Positions 35,060-45,100 of a stretch of DNA of 64,000 nt are shown here, in pieces. The DNA is from Pseudomonadota bacterium (lineage in GTDB: Bacteria; Pseudomonadota; Alphaproteobacteria; Rhizobiales; Aestuariivirgaceae), in assembly GCA_020161855.1 (NCBI GenBank), contig JAIUNJ010000004.1, positions 1 to 64,000 on the forward strand. Direction: 5' to 3'. A model generated the notes under the pieces. The model did no database searches. It was given only the letters and a program-made list of their open reading frames with translations, and was not told the origin of the DNA. The first letter of the stretch is position 1, and each line of letters starts with the position of its first letter. A program made the translations under genes and the position numbers.

Positions 35060-36007
35060 ATGGCCGGAAGCCAGAACCATAACAGCGCGACGTTGGCCAC
35101 CCCTGCGGGTGGCCAAGGTTCAGTTGGTGACTATCTTGCGCTGCTCAAGCCCAAGGTGATGTCGCTGGTGATCTTCACGGCGGTGGTGGGGCTTCTCGCT
35201 GCGCCGGGACAGATTCATCCCTGGCTTGGCTTCATGACTATCCTCTGCATTGCCCTGGGCGCGGGTGCTTCGGGCGCTCTCAACATGTGGTACGATGCCG
35301 ACATCGATGCTGTCATGCAGCGCACCGCCAAGCGGCCTGTACCTGCAGGTGTCATCCTGCCGGAAGAAGCTTTCGGGTTCGGCCTCGCCCTTGCCGTGGC
35401 TTCGGTTCTCCTGCTTGGGCTTACGGTCAGCATTCCTGCTGCAGCGCTTCTCGCCTTCACTATCTTCTTCTACGTGGTGATCTATTCGATGTGGCTGAAG
35501 CGGCGCACACCGCAGAACATTGTGATCGGCGGTGCTGCCGGTGCGTTTCCGCCGATGGTCGCCTGGACCGCTGTCACCGGCACAGTTGATGCCGGATCGA
35601 TCGCACTTTTCCTGCTCATCTTCATGTGGACGCCTCCGCATTTCTGGGCCCTGGCCCTGTTCCGCGAAGGCGACTACGCCAAGGCAGGCGTTCCCATGCT
35701 GCCGAATGTTGCGGGCCGCGCCGAGACCAAGAAGCAGATTCTGATCTACACGCTGCTGCTCATCCCAACGGTGCTGGCGCCGGTCGCTACGGGCACGGGC
35801 GGTACGCTCTATGCTACCGCCGCAGCTTTGCTGACGGCGAAGTTTCTGGCTGACGCCGTGGCGCTCTATCGGGCCGGTGATGTGGCGGCTGAGAACGCTG
35901 CCGCCAAGCGCCTCTTCGGTTTTTCCGTGCTGTGGCTCTTTGCCCTTTTCGCGGCCATCCTTGTGGAGCGGCTTGCCGGGTTGCCAGTCCTTGGAGCCTG
36001 GTTCTGA
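35060..36007 (+). CDS. ctaB: Protoheme IX farnesyltransferase (heme O synthase)
   Basis: 315 residues of the UbiA fold. Makes heme O from protoheme, the precursor of heme A for subunit I. Motifs: NMWYDADIDAVMQRTAKRP (DxxxDxxxxRT) and the second metal site near YAKAGVPMLPNV; LFMWTPPHFWALAL is family-specific. About eight membrane segments. The stop overlaps the start of coxF by one base (TGATG). Confidence 0.95.
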   Translation: MAGSQNHNSATLATPAGGQGSVGDYLALLKPKVMSLVIFTAVVGLLAAPGQIHPWLGFMTILCIALGAGASGALNMWYDADIDAVMQRTAKRPVPAGVILPEEAFGFGLALAVASVLLLGLTVSIPAAALLAFTIFFYVVIYSMWLKRRTPQNIVIGGAAGAFPPMVAWTAVTGTVDAGSIALFLLIFMWTPPHFWALALFREGDYAKAGVPMLPNVAGRAETKKQILIYTLLLIPTVLAPVATGTGGTLYATAAALLTAKFLADAVALYRAGDVAAENAAAKRLFGFSVLWLFALFAAILVERLAGLPVLGAWF

Positions 36008-36165
36008 TGACCCGCCCGCTTGAACCCTTTTCGCCCGAAGACATGGCCCGCCGCCGCCGCCGCAACATCGCGCTTGCGGTCGTGCTGCTGGGCCTCGTCG
36101 GCTTGTTCTTCATCACGACGATCGTGCGCCTCGGTGGCAATGTTGCAGGTGGAGGCGCTCCATGA
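36007..36165 (+). CDS. coxF: Small CoxF-type oxidase assembly/accessory protein
   Basis: 52 residues: a short cytoplasmic piece (MTRPLEPFSPEDMARRRRRN) and one membrane helix (IALAVVLLGLVGLFFITTIV). It sits between ctaB and ctaG, overlapping each by a few bases, the classic place of CoxF in Hyphomicrobiales. The exact role is unknown; the context suggests stabilising or assembling the oxidase. Confidence 0.85.
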   Translation: MTRPLEPFSPEDMARRRRRNIALAVVLLGLVGLFFITTIVRLGGNVAGGGAP

Positions 36166-36737
36166 GCGTTAATCCCGATCCGCGCGCCAACCGCCGCGTG
36201 GCCCTCATTTCCTCGGGCGTGGCGCTCGGCATGCTCGGCCTCGCCTTTGCGTCCGTCCCGCTCTATCGCATTTTCTGCCAGGTGACAGGCTTTGGCGGCA
36301 CCACGCAGCGCGCCGAAACGGCGCCAGCGCAGGTGACCGACAAGATCATCAAGGTGCGCTTTGACGCCAATGTCTCAAGCGAAATGGGATGGGTTTTCCG
36401 CCCGGCCGTGACGTCGATGGAAGTCAAGCTGGGCGAGATTTCCATGGCGCACTACGTGGCCCAGAACATGACGCAGCAGGAGGTGACGGGGTCGGCGGTT
36501 TTCAACGTGACACCGACCGAGGCCGGAATCTACTTCAACAAGATCGCCTGCTTCTGCTTCACCCAGCAAACCCTGAAACCGGGTGAGCGCGTCGAAATGC
36601 CGGTGCAGTTCTTCGTTGATCCCGCTTTGCTCGACGATGCCGACACCAAACACATCAGCGAGATCACGCTGTCCTATTCCTTCTACCCCGTGAAATCCAA
36701 AGCTGCCGGTGAACAGGCCGCTGTACAGACAAATTGA
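36162..36737 (+). CDS. ctaG: Cytochrome c oxidase assembly protein CtaG (Cox11)
   Basis: 191 residues, a membrane-anchored copper chaperone that loads CuB of subunit I. One N-terminal membrane helix (~15-37), then a periplasmic immunoglobulin-like domain containing the copper motif [16 protein letters not shown] (CFCF). Overlaps coxF by 4 bases, and ends 11 bases before coxC. Confidence 0.95.
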   Translation: MSVNPDPRANRRVALISSGVALGMLGLAFASVPLYRIFCQVTGFGGTTQRAETAPAQVTDKIIKVRFDANVSSEMGWVFRPAVTSMEVKLGEISMAHYVAQNMTQQEVTGSAVFNVTPTEAGIYFNKIACFCFTQQTLKPGERVEMPVQFFVDPALLDDADTKHISEITLSYSFYPVKSKAAGEQAAVQTN

Positions 36738-36748
36738 GGAGCAACCCG

Positions 36749-37600
36749 ATGGCTGACGCACATGCCAAGAACCACGACTATCATCTGGTCGACCCGTCGC
36801 CGTGGCCCTTCGTCGGTTCCATGGCAGCCTTCATCATGGCCATCGGCGTTATCATGTGGATGCATGGCGGTACTTCGATCGTTGCCATCCTCGGCCTCCT
36901 CGGCGTGCTCTACACCATGTTCATGTGGTGGCGCGATGTGATCGCTGAAAGCCACAAGGGCGACCACACGCCGGTGGTTCAGCTTCACCTGCGCTACGGC
37001 ATGCTGATGTTCATCGCCTCGGAAGTGATGTTCTTCGTTGCCTGGTTCTGGGCCTTCTTCGACGCCAGCCTCTTTGCTGCCGAGCCGATCCAGGCGGCGC
37101 GCGTTGCGGCCACGGGCGGCATCTGGCCCCCTTCGGGCACTGAAATCTTCGATCCGTGGCATCTGCCGCTGATCAACACGCTGATCCTGCTCACCTCTGG
37201 CACGACCATCACCTGGGCCCATCACGCCCTACTCAACAATGATCGCAAGGGTCTGATCTGGGGGCTGACACTCACCATCATTCTCGGCCTGATCTTCACC
37301 TCGCTGCAGGCCTATGAATATGCCGAGGCGCCCTTTGCGTTCAATCGTGCCAACAGCGGCAACATCTATGGCTCAACCTTCTTCATGGCCACCGGCTTCC
37401 ATGGTTTCCATGTGATCGTCGGTACCATCTTCCTGATCGTTTGCCTCATCCGCGCGCTCAAGGGTGATTTCACACCCCAGAAGCACTTCGGCTTCGAGGC
37501 CGCTGCCTGGTACTGGCATTTCGTCGACGTTGTGTGGCTTTTCCTCTTCGCCTGCATCTATATCTGGGGCGGTTCCGGTGGCGTCATCCACAATGGGTAA
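36749..37600 (+). CDS. coxC: Cytochrome c oxidase subunit III
   Basis: 283 residues, seven membrane helices. The start [20 protein letters not shown] is typical, as is [20 protein letters not shown] at the end. It stabilises the core and the oxygen pathway. ATG 36749 has GAGGAGCA upstream; the in-frame ATG 15 bases earlier lacks one. Confidence 0.97.
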   Translation: MADAHAKNHDYHLVDPSPWPFVGSMAAFIMAIGVIMWMHGGTSIVAILGLLGVLYTMFMWWRDVIAESHKGDHTPVVQLHLRYGMLMFIASEVMFFVAWFWAFFDASLFAAEPIQAARVAATGGIWPPSGTEIFDPWHLPLINTLILLTSGTTITWAHHALLNNDRKGLIWGLTLTIILGLIFTSLQAYEYAEAPFAFNRANSGNIYGSTFFMATGFHGFHVIVGTIFLIVCLIRALKGDFTPQKHFGFEAAAWYWHFVDVVWLFLFACIYIWGGSGGVIHNG

Positions 37601-37621
37601 GCCCCACTGAAAATGCGAAAG

Positions 37622-37645
37622 TGGCCGGGGCGACCCGGCCATTTT
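37622..37645 (+). terminator. Terminator/attenuator between coxC and the DUF983 gene
   Basis: Perfect stem TGGCCGGG-GCGA-CCCGGCCA (37622-37641), then TTTTC. A likely end or partial end for the oxidase structural genes before DUF983-surf1. Confidence 0.8.
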
Positions 37646-37661
37646 CATTTGGGAGCACAGC

Positions 37662-38036
37662 ATGAACGAGAACTACTACCCGGACTTCTCACCCTTCCAG
37701 ACCGGCATGCGCGGGAAGTGCCCGCGCTGTGGCCGGGGGCCGCTGTTCTCCGGTTTCCTGCGCGTGGCAAAGTCCTGCTCCGCCTGCGGTCTTGATTTTT
37801 CTTTCGCCGATGCAGGAGATGGAGCGACCTGGTTCGTCATGCTCTTTGCCTGCGTTTTCGGCGTGGGCTCCATCCTGGGTGTCGAGATCGCCTATGCGCC
37901 AACTTGGTGGGTGCATGTTCTGATCGCCGTGCCGGTGCTCATCGTTCTTCCTGTCGTCCTGCTGCGTCCGGTGAAGGGACTCTTGCTCGCCCAGCAGTGG
38001 AAAACAGGGGCCCGCGAGGGCCGTATCGCCAAGTGA
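37662..38036 (+). CDS. DUF983 membrane protein with zinc-ribbon-like CxxC pairs
   Basis: 124 residues. Two cysteine pairs (KCPRCGRG and SCSACGLDF), then two membrane helices (~48-67, ~73-97). DUF983 occurs next to cox assembly genes in many alphaproteobacteria; its function is unknown, but the cysteines and location suggest metal handling or oxidase assembly. The stop overlaps the surf1 GTG start. GGGAGC precedes the ATG. Confidence 0.9.
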   Translation: MNENYYPDFSPFQTGMRGKCPRCGRGPLFSGFLRVAKSCSACGLDFSFADAGDGATWFVMLFACVFGVGSILGVEIAYAPTWWVHVLIAVPVLIVLPVVLLRPVKGLLLAQQWKTGAREGRIAK

Positions 38037-38725
38037 CGGAGCGGCGTCTCTGGCCGCTGCTGCTGGGCGCAGGGCTCTCGTTCATCCTGCTGCTGTCGCT
38101 TGGCATCTGGCAGGTGGAACGGCTGCAATGGAAGACGCAGGTGCTGGCCGCCATCGATGCCCGTCTGGCCCTGCCGCCTGTGGCGCTGGCCGAAGCCACG
38201 GGCGTTCCCGAGCCCGACGGCACCATCGCCAAGGTAACGGCCAAGGGGCATTTCCTGCCGCTGCCCTTGCGCAAGATCTCCGTGCTCAATGGCGGACCGG
38301 GCTGGGAGATTCTGCAAGGCTTTGAAACACCGGAGGGCCGCAAGTTGCTGGTGGCCCGTGGCGTGGCCGCTGAGGGGCAGGCGACACCGACGCCTGAGGG
38401 CGAAGTTGAGCTTGTCGGCCTTCTCCGCCGTCACGAGACGCGCAAGGGCATCTTCGACCCGGACAATGATCCGGCTGGTAATCACTGGTATTCCTGGGAT
38501 GTGCCGGCCATGGCGAAGGCCGCCTTCGCAGAGGCGCCGCCCGAGGCACCGGATGTGTTGCATCTCCTGCCGGGCAGCCCCGGCAGCGAGGGCCTGCATG
38601 TGGAGCCTCCCAAGGCAGATCTTCGCAACAACCATCTCGGCTACGCCATTACCTGGTTTGGGCTTGCGGCGACGTTGCTGGTGATGACGGGCCTGTTTGT
38701 CTGGCAGAGGCGCAAGCAAAGCTGA
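38033..38725 (+). CDS. surf1: SURF1-family oxidase assembly protein
   Basis: 230 residues. Helix 1 (LWPLLLGAGLSFILLLSLGI), WQVERLQWK, a periplasmic domain, and helix 2 near the C-terminus (YAITWFGLAATLLVMTGLF). SURF1 helps insert heme A into subunit I. GTG 38033 overlaps the DUF983 stop (GTGA); no better start lies downstream. Confidence 0.93.
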   Translation: MTERRLWPLLLGAGLSFILLLSLGIWQVERLQWKTQVLAAIDARLALPPVALAEATGVPEPDGTIAKVTAKGHFLPLPLRKISVLNGGPGWEILQGFETPEGRKLLVARGVAAEGQATPTPEGEVELVGLLRRHETRKGIFDPDNDPAGNHWYSWDVPAMAKAAFAEAPPEAPDVLHLLPGSPGSEGLHVEPPKADLRNNHLGYAITWFGLAATLLVMTGLFVWQRRKQS

Positions 38726-38798
38726 CGCTTGTCGCCCAGGTACCGGGGCTCTATGGCGTGCCCCACAAATGCCGCTTCTGTGGCCACAGGGATCCTCC

Positions 38799-40187
38799 AT
38801 GAACTACGTTTCGACCCGCGGCACTGCTCCCGTCCTCGATTTCGAGGGCGCCATGATTTCAGGGCTGGCGCGCGATGGCGGGCTCTATGTGCCGGACGCG
38901 ATTCCGGCCTTTGCTCCGGATGAACTCAAGGCCTTGCGTGGCCGTTCATTTGCCGAGGTGGCTTTCGCCATCGCCCAGCGTTTCGCCCAGGGGGCTGTTC
39001 CAGATACCGAACTGCGCCGCATGGTGCAGGAGGCCTATGGTACCTTCTCCCACAAGGCGGTGACGCCTTTGAAGCAGCTCGACGCCAATCATTTCCTGCT
39101 TGAGCTTTTCCATGGCCCGACCATCGCTTTCAAGGATGTGGCCATGCAGCTTTTGGCCCGCCTGATGGATTGGTCCCTGGCCCGCTCCGGCTCACGGGCC
39201 ACCATTGTCGGTGCGACCTCGGGTGACACGGGCGGCGCCGCCATCGAAGCTTTCCGGCATTCCACGCATGCCGCGATCTATATTCTCCATCCCCATGGCC
39301 GGGTCTCGGACGTGCAGCGCCGTCAGATGACCACGGTCCACGCCTACCATGTCCACAACATCGCGCTGGAGGGCACTTTCGACGATTGCCAGGCCATCGT
39401 GAAGGCGCTGTTCAACGACCACAAGTTCCGTGATGACGTGCGTCTTGCAGGTGTCAATTCCATCAACTGGGTCCGGGTCATGGCCCAGATCTCGTATTAC
39501 ATCTATGCGGGTCTGGCCCTGGGGGCACCGGACCGCGTCATCTCCTTCACCGTGCCGACCGGCAATTTCGGCAATGTCTTCGCCGGCCTCATGGCCAAGC
39601 GCATGGGTCTCCCGGTGGACCGTTTCGTCGTGGCGACCAATGCCAACGACATCCTCCACCGCACCATCTCGACCGGTCGCTACGAAGTAAAGGGCGTCCA
39701 TGCCACGACTAGCCCCTCCATGGACATCCAGGTGTCCAGCAATTTCGAGCGGTTGGTCTATCTGGCCCAGAAGCGGGACACGGCGGCCGTCATCCGGGCC
39801 ATGGACGGGCTGAGGCAGTCCGGGGCCTTCACCCTGCCGGCCGAGGCGCTTGCGGCGATCCGCAGTGAGTTTGACTCCGGCGCGACCGGCAACGACGAAG
39901 CCGCCGCTACCATCCGTGCCATTCTGGCCGAAACCGGGGAATTGCTGGATCCGCATACCGCCGTGGGTGTAACGGTTGCCCGCAAGAACCTGGGCGCCAG
40001 CCCCATGGTGACCCTGGCGACGGCCCATCCGGCCAAGTTCCCCGACGCGGTGGCGGAGGCTTCCGGCATAAGACCCAGTTTACCACCCCGACTTGAACAC
40101 TTGATGACAGCGCCGGAAAGTTTCAAAGTGCTTCCAAACAGCGCCGAGGCCGTCAAGGCTCATATCCTCCAGACGTCTCGGCCCTGA
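38799..40187 (+). CDS. thrC: Threonine synthase
   Basis: 462 residues, PLP-dependent. Converts O-phosphohomoserine to threonine. MNYVSTRGTAPVLDFEGAM and GPTIAFKDVAMQLLAR (PLP lysine) and ATSGDTGGAAIEAF are the family signatures. The ATG at 38799 gives the standard start; 73 bases separate it from surf1. It is the type (fungal/proteobacterial) with a long C-terminal part. Confidence 0.96.
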   Translation: MNYVSTRGTAPVLDFEGAMISGLARDGGLYVPDAIPAFAPDELKALRGRSFAEVAFAIAQRFAQGAVPDTELRRMVQEAYGTFSHKAVTPLKQLDANHFLLELFHGPTIAFKDVAMQLLARLMDWSLARSGSRATIVGATSGDTGGAAIEAFRHSTHAAIYILHPHGRVSDVQRRQMTTVHAYHVHNIALEGTFDDCQAIVKALFNDHKFRDDVRLAGVNSINWVRVMAQISYYIYAGLALGAPDRVISFTVPTGNFGNVFAGLMAKRMGLPVDRFVVATNANDILHRTISTGRYEVKGVHATTSPSMDIQVSSNFERLVYLAQKRDTAAVIRAMDGLRQSGAFTLPAEALAAIRSEFDSGATGNDEAAATIRAILAETGELLDPHTAVGVTVARKNLGASPMVTLATAHPAKFPDAVAEASGIRPSLPPRLEHLMTAPESFKVLPNSAEAVKAHILQTSRP

Positions 40188-40199
40188 GGGGGAGGGTCT

Positions 40200-41465
40200 A
40201 TGTCTGTAGAAGTGTCGCGGCTCGACAACGGCCTGCACGTTGTTACCCATGCGATGCCTCATCTCGAAACGACGGCACTGGGCATCTGGGTCAAGGCCGG
40301 TGCGCGCGATGAGCTGCCTGAAGAGAACGGTATTGCCCATTTCCTTGAACACATGGCCTTCAAGGGGACCAAGCGGCGCAACGCCCAGGCCATCGCCGAA
40401 GAGATCGAGAGCGCTGGCGGCGAGATCAACGCCGCGACCGGCATGGAGACGACAACCTATTACGCCCGTGTCCTGAAAAACGACTGGAAGCTTGCCCTCG
40501 ACATTCTCTCGGACATCTTTCTTCATTCAACTCTCGACGAAGACGAGCTTGAGCGCGAGCGCGACGTGATCCTGCAGGAGATCGCTGCGGCCAAGGACCA
40601 GCCGGACGATCTGGTTTTCGACCTCGCCCAGGCCGCAAGCTATGGCGATCATCCGCTGGGCCGTTCCATCCTGGGGCCTGCCCGTCTTGTTGAAACCATG
40701 ACCCGCAGCCAGATCGTGGCCTGGCGTGATCGCAACTACTGGGCTTCGCGCATCGTCGTGTGTGCCGCGGGCAACATCAGCCACGGAGCATTGCGCACCG
40801 AGACGGAGAAGCTTTTCGGGCATCTTCACCAGGGCCATGCGCCGCAGCGCCATTCGCCGGTCTTCGCGGCCGAGTCTCACACTGAACAGAAGCCGCTCGA
40901 CCAGACCCATATCGTGCTGGGCTTTCCCGCCCCCAACTATCGCGACCCGCGCATCTACCAGCTGCAGGTGCTTTCCAGCATTCTGGGTGGAGGCATGTCT
41001 TCGCGGCTCTTCCAGGAAGTGCGCGAGAAGCGCGGCCTCTGCTATAGCGTTTTCTCCTTCGGAACCTCCTATGAGGATGTGGGCCAGCTCGGCATCTATG
41101 CCGCCACCTCACCTGACAACACGCCGGAACTGATCGATGTTTCATCCTCCGTGATGATGTCCATGGGAGATCAGGTCACCGGCAAGGAAGTGGATCGCGC
41201 CAAGGCGCAGCTCAAGGCGAGCCTTGTCATGAATCTGGAAAGCGCATCCTCGCGCGCCGACCAGATCGCCCGTCAGTTCCTCGCCTTTGGCAAGATCCCG
41301 GACATGTCGACCTTGATGGAGCGGATCAGCGCCGTGACACCTGACGACGTCAAGGCGTTGGCTCACGATATCTTCTCCGATCACAAGCCTTCGATGAGCG
41401 CGGTAGGGCAACTCGGGCTGCTTGACAGTCATGCGGCCATTGCCGCGCGCTTCGTCAAGGGCTGA
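40200..41465 (+). CDS. M16-family zinc peptidase (processing peptidase-like)
   Basis: 421 residues. Zinc motif H47-F-L-E50-H51 (HFLEHMAFKGTKRR) with the downstream Glu in the DEDELERERDVILQE segment. The C-terminal half, with SRLFQEVREKRGLCYSV, is the R/Y-pair typical of pitrilysins. Related to mitochondrial processing peptidase beta and PqqL. Likely degrades peptides; the substrate is unknown. It follows thrC by 12 bases as in related genomes. Confidence 0.95.
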   Translation: MSVEVSRLDNGLHVVTHAMPHLETTALGIWVKAGARDELPEENGIAHFLEHMAFKGTKRRNAQAIAEEIESAGGEINAATGMETTTYYARVLKNDWKLALDILSDIFLHSTLDEDELERERDVILQEIAAAKDQPDDLVFDLAQAASYGDHPLGRSILGPARLVETMTRSQIVAWRDRNYWASRIVVCAAGNISHGALRTETEKLFGHLHQGHAPQRHSPVFAAESHTEQKPLDQTHIVLGFPAPNYRDPRIYQLQVLSSILGGGMSSRLFQEVREKRGLCYSVFSFGTSYEDVGQLGIYAATSPDNTPELIDVSSSVMMSMGDQVTGKEVDRAKAQLKASLVMNLESASSRADQIARQFLAFGKIPDMSTLMERISAVTPDDVKALAHDIFSDHKPSMSAVGQLGLLDSHAAIAARFVKG

Positions 41466-41476
41466 CAGGTGCGGGA

Positions 41477-42049
41477 ATGGGATTCTTTGATCCCTTCCGC
41501 CGGACAGTCCTTCCACCACCCGTTCCGGGTGATGGCGTCACGCTTCGCTTTCCGGCGATGGAGGATTTCCCCGCCTGGGCAGCACTGCGCGAGAAGAGCA
41601 GGGCCTTTCTAGAGCCCTGGGAGCCGCTCTGGCCGCAGGATGATCTGTCGGCGGCAGCTTTCCGCTATCGTGTCCGGCGCTATCGGGAATTGATGAGCGA
41701 CGATCTTTGCTACCCCTATTTCATCTTCGACAGGGCTGACGCATTGCTTGGTGCCGCGACCCTCAGCAACGTGCGCCGTGGCGTGGCCCAGATGGCGACG
41801 CTGGGCTACTGGATCGGCGAGCCCTTTGCCCGGCATGGCCACATGACACGGGCGCTCAATGCCCTCGTGCCCTTTGCCTTTGCACAGCTCGGGTTGCATC
41901 GCGTGGAGGCGGCCTGCCTGCCGCGCAATGCGGCCTCCATCGCCTTGCTGCAGAAGACGGGTTTCGAGCGGGAAGGCTACGCGCGCAACTACCTGAAGAT
42001 TGCGGGGCAGTGGGAAGACCATCTGCTCTTTGCCCGCATGCAGGCATAA
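41477..42049 (+). CDS. GNAT acetyltransferase (RimJ-like)
   Basis: 190 residues. GNAT fold: TLRFPAMEDFPAWAALREKS, YWIGEPFARHGHMTRALNAL (acetyl-CoA-binding loop), LGLHRVEAACLPRNAASIAL, KTGFEREGYARNYLKIAGQW. The RimJ/RimL subtype acetylates N-termini of ribosomal proteins or amino-sugar substrates; the target here is unknown. 11 bases after the peptidase. Confidence 0.92.
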   Translation: MGFFDPFRRTVLPPPVPGDGVTLRFPAMEDFPAWAALREKSRAFLEPWEPLWPQDDLSAAAFRYRVRRYRELMSDDLCYPYFIFDRADALLGAATLSNVRRGVAQMATLGYWIGEPFARHGHMTRALNALVPFAFAQLGLHRVEAACLPRNAASIALLQKTGFEREGYARNYLKIAGQWEDHLLFARMQA

Positions 42050-42110
42050 GCGCGTTCCTGTTGGCGGCCATCGCCGCTACGATGGCGCTTTGATTCGAAA
42101 GGCGGTGAAA

Positions 42111-45100
42111 GTGGCCTTGGTCCGCGGCGTGATCGTTGTGATGCTGGCGCTTCTCGGAAGCATCGCATTCGCACGCGCCGAGGGCATCGTCGAGATTCCT
42201 GCAAGGCTCACCATTCTGGACCTTTCGGCGGCGGCAACGCCGGTTGTCACCACGCGCCAGAATGCCACGATCCAGATTCCGGGCGGTAGTGGCGATGCCC
42301 CGGCTGTGTTGCAGCTCAATGCCAAGGGCAGGGGGCCGGAATACAAGTGGACGGTCTTTACCGTTCGCAATTCCGCGCCATCGCAGCGCAAGCTCGTGCT
42401 GCTGATCGAAGAACAGCGTTTCGTCGGCTCCGGCATCCTTGTGATCAAACCCTATGGGGTCAGGCCGCGGGCCCTCTCCTTCAGCGCCGGTCAGGACCAG
42501 CTTGAGGCGGAACCAGCGCAGGGCGGGGCGGCCGTCAATTTCGTCATCGGCCCCAACGCCACGGTCAGCTTCGGCGTGGAAGCGCCGATCACGATGCGCA
42601 CAGCGAAGATCTATTCCCAGGCGGCCTTTGCTGCGCGCGAGTCCTCGTTCTCCTTCATGCGTGGTGCGGTGCTTACGCTGGCCGGTTTTCTCGTCTTTGC
42701 CAGTCTTGCGCTCTACGGCATCCGCGCGCATACGGCCTTCATCGCAGGTGCATTCTTCGCGCTCACGGCGATGGGCTTCATGGCCCTCGATGCCGGCTAC
42801 CTCGCGGGCATGGCGGGGAGGCTGGCCCAAAGCGGTTTCCCGCCCGATACAGTGCGTGCGGCTGCCGAAAGCCTGTTGCTGCTTGGACTTGCTGTTTGCG
42901 GCTCGGCTTTTCTGGCGCTCCGCCAGCGCGGCATTTTCGTGTCACTGCTGGTCCTGCTGCTGCTCGGCGCCTGCCTGGCAAACCTGGTTTATGCCTATGT
43001 GGAGCCTATCCGGGCGACACAGATTGCCCGCATCGGCTTTGCCGGGCTCAGTGCCCTGATCTTCATCCTCGCCTACCTCGTGCGCAACTCGGTCTATGGC
43101 GTGGTGCGCGGTGCCACGTTCTTCTGGGCCATGCTGGTCATCTGGACCTTCTATGCGGCCGTGGCGGCGCTGCAGGAGCAACCCGTCTTTGCCTATCAGG
43201 CAGCCTTGCTGGGTGGCCTTGCCTTCCTGCTGATCATCATGACCTGGACGCTGGTGCGCTTTGCCTTTGCCCAGGGATTTCTTGCCAAGCCCTTCCTCAC
43301 CGACGCCAATCGACGCAGCCTTGCACTTTCCGGCGCGCAACATTTCATCTGGGACTGGTATCCACTTGAGGGCCGTCTCGACATTGGGGCCGAACTCGCA
43401 TCCAGCCTCGGCTACAAGACGGCGGAGTGGATCGGCAATCCGGAGCAGGCCTTTCTTTCCATCCTCCATCCGGATGACGAGCCTTCCTATCGCGCGCTGA
43501 TGGATACGCGCAGTCTGAAGGCCAACACTTTCAACGAGCAGGAACTGCGGTTGCGCGATGCCCGCAACACCTACCGCTGGTTCAACCTGCGCATGCGGGC
43601 GCTGCCGGGTGTCAATAACAGGCCAGCGCGGTGCATCGGCACACTCACGGAAGTGACGCGTCACAAGGCGGTTGAAGACCGGCTGATGAGCGATGCCGTG
43701 CATGATCCCGTCACCGGGCTGCCGAGCCGCGCCATCTTTGCTGACCGCCTGACGCGCGAGATCAACAAGCCACTCGCCTTGCCGGTGCAGGTGCTTTTCG
43801 TTGGGCTTGAGCGCTTCAAGACATTGAATGACGGCTTGGGTCACGATCTCGGCGACCAGCTTCTGCTCATCGCCGGTCGCCGCATCTCTGATTGCCTGGC
43901 GCCTGTTGAATCCGTCGCTCGGCTGTCCGGCAGCCAGTTTGCCGTGATGTTCGTGGAATCGATCGACAGCCGGGGCGTGAAGATCCTTGCCGAGCAGATC
44001 AAGCGGGCCTTGGCCGAGCCCGTGGTACTCGGCAACCAGGAGATATACCTGTCGCCATCCATCGGCATCTCGCTTTCAAGTGGCGATGGCTATAGCGCCG
44101 AGAGCCTTCTCGACCAGGCGGCGGCTGCCTTGCAGCAGGCGCAGAAGCAACAGGGCCGCCAGGCCATCCATGTTTATCAGCATACGGATGAAGCTGCCAA
44201 ACGTTCCAATGTCACGCTGGAATCGGAACTTCGCCGTGCCGTCGACCGCAACGAGATCGAGGTCCTCTATCAGCCGATCGTCGAACTGGAGCAGCGAACG
44301 ATTGTGGGGCTCGAGGCGCTGGCGCGCTGGCGCCATCCGCAGGAGGGTCTGTTGCAACCGTCGCGCTTCTTGGCCATGGCGGAACAGGCGGGCATGATGC
44401 CCGAGATTACCCAGATCGTGCTGTCAGAAGCCTCGCGGCAGATGGGCATCTGGCAGCGCACGGTGATCCGCAACAGGCCGGTCTATGTCGCCGTCAACAT
44501 CCCGGCTGACCAACTCACCGACACCGGGTTTGTCGAGCGCCTGCGCAGCATCATGAACCGGGAAGGACTGCTGCCGCATTCTCTCAAGATTGAGATCACG
44601 GAATCGGTCGCCATGCGCCATCTTGACCGGGCCAGGCAGTTCATAAGCAGGCTGCGGGCGCTTGGCATCGGTGTTGCCTGCGATGATTTCGGTACGGGCT
44701 TTTCGAGCCTCGCAAGCCTCAGGGATCTGCCTTTCGACACATTGAAGATCGACCGTAGTTTTCTCCTGCCTGAGGCAATCGAAGGGCGTGGCGGCGTGAT
44801 ACTCGATACGGTTGTGACGCTTGCGCACAACCTGTCCATGACCGTCGTGGCTGAAGGGATCGAGAGCGAGGCCCAGGCCGAACGGGTGCAGGTTCTTGGC
44901 TGCGATCTCGGTCAAGGCTTCTACTTCGCCGAGCCCCTTGCTGCTGCACAGGTCCGCGAACTGCTTCTGGTGCTGCCTGACGTGCCTGTGCCCCCGCCGC
45001 CGCCAGCACCGGTCGATGAACCTCCACCCGGCGCGGCCCCCATGGCACCCCGCGCCGTGCGCCGCCGCGAAGATGATATTTTCGAAGAACGCGCGGAGCC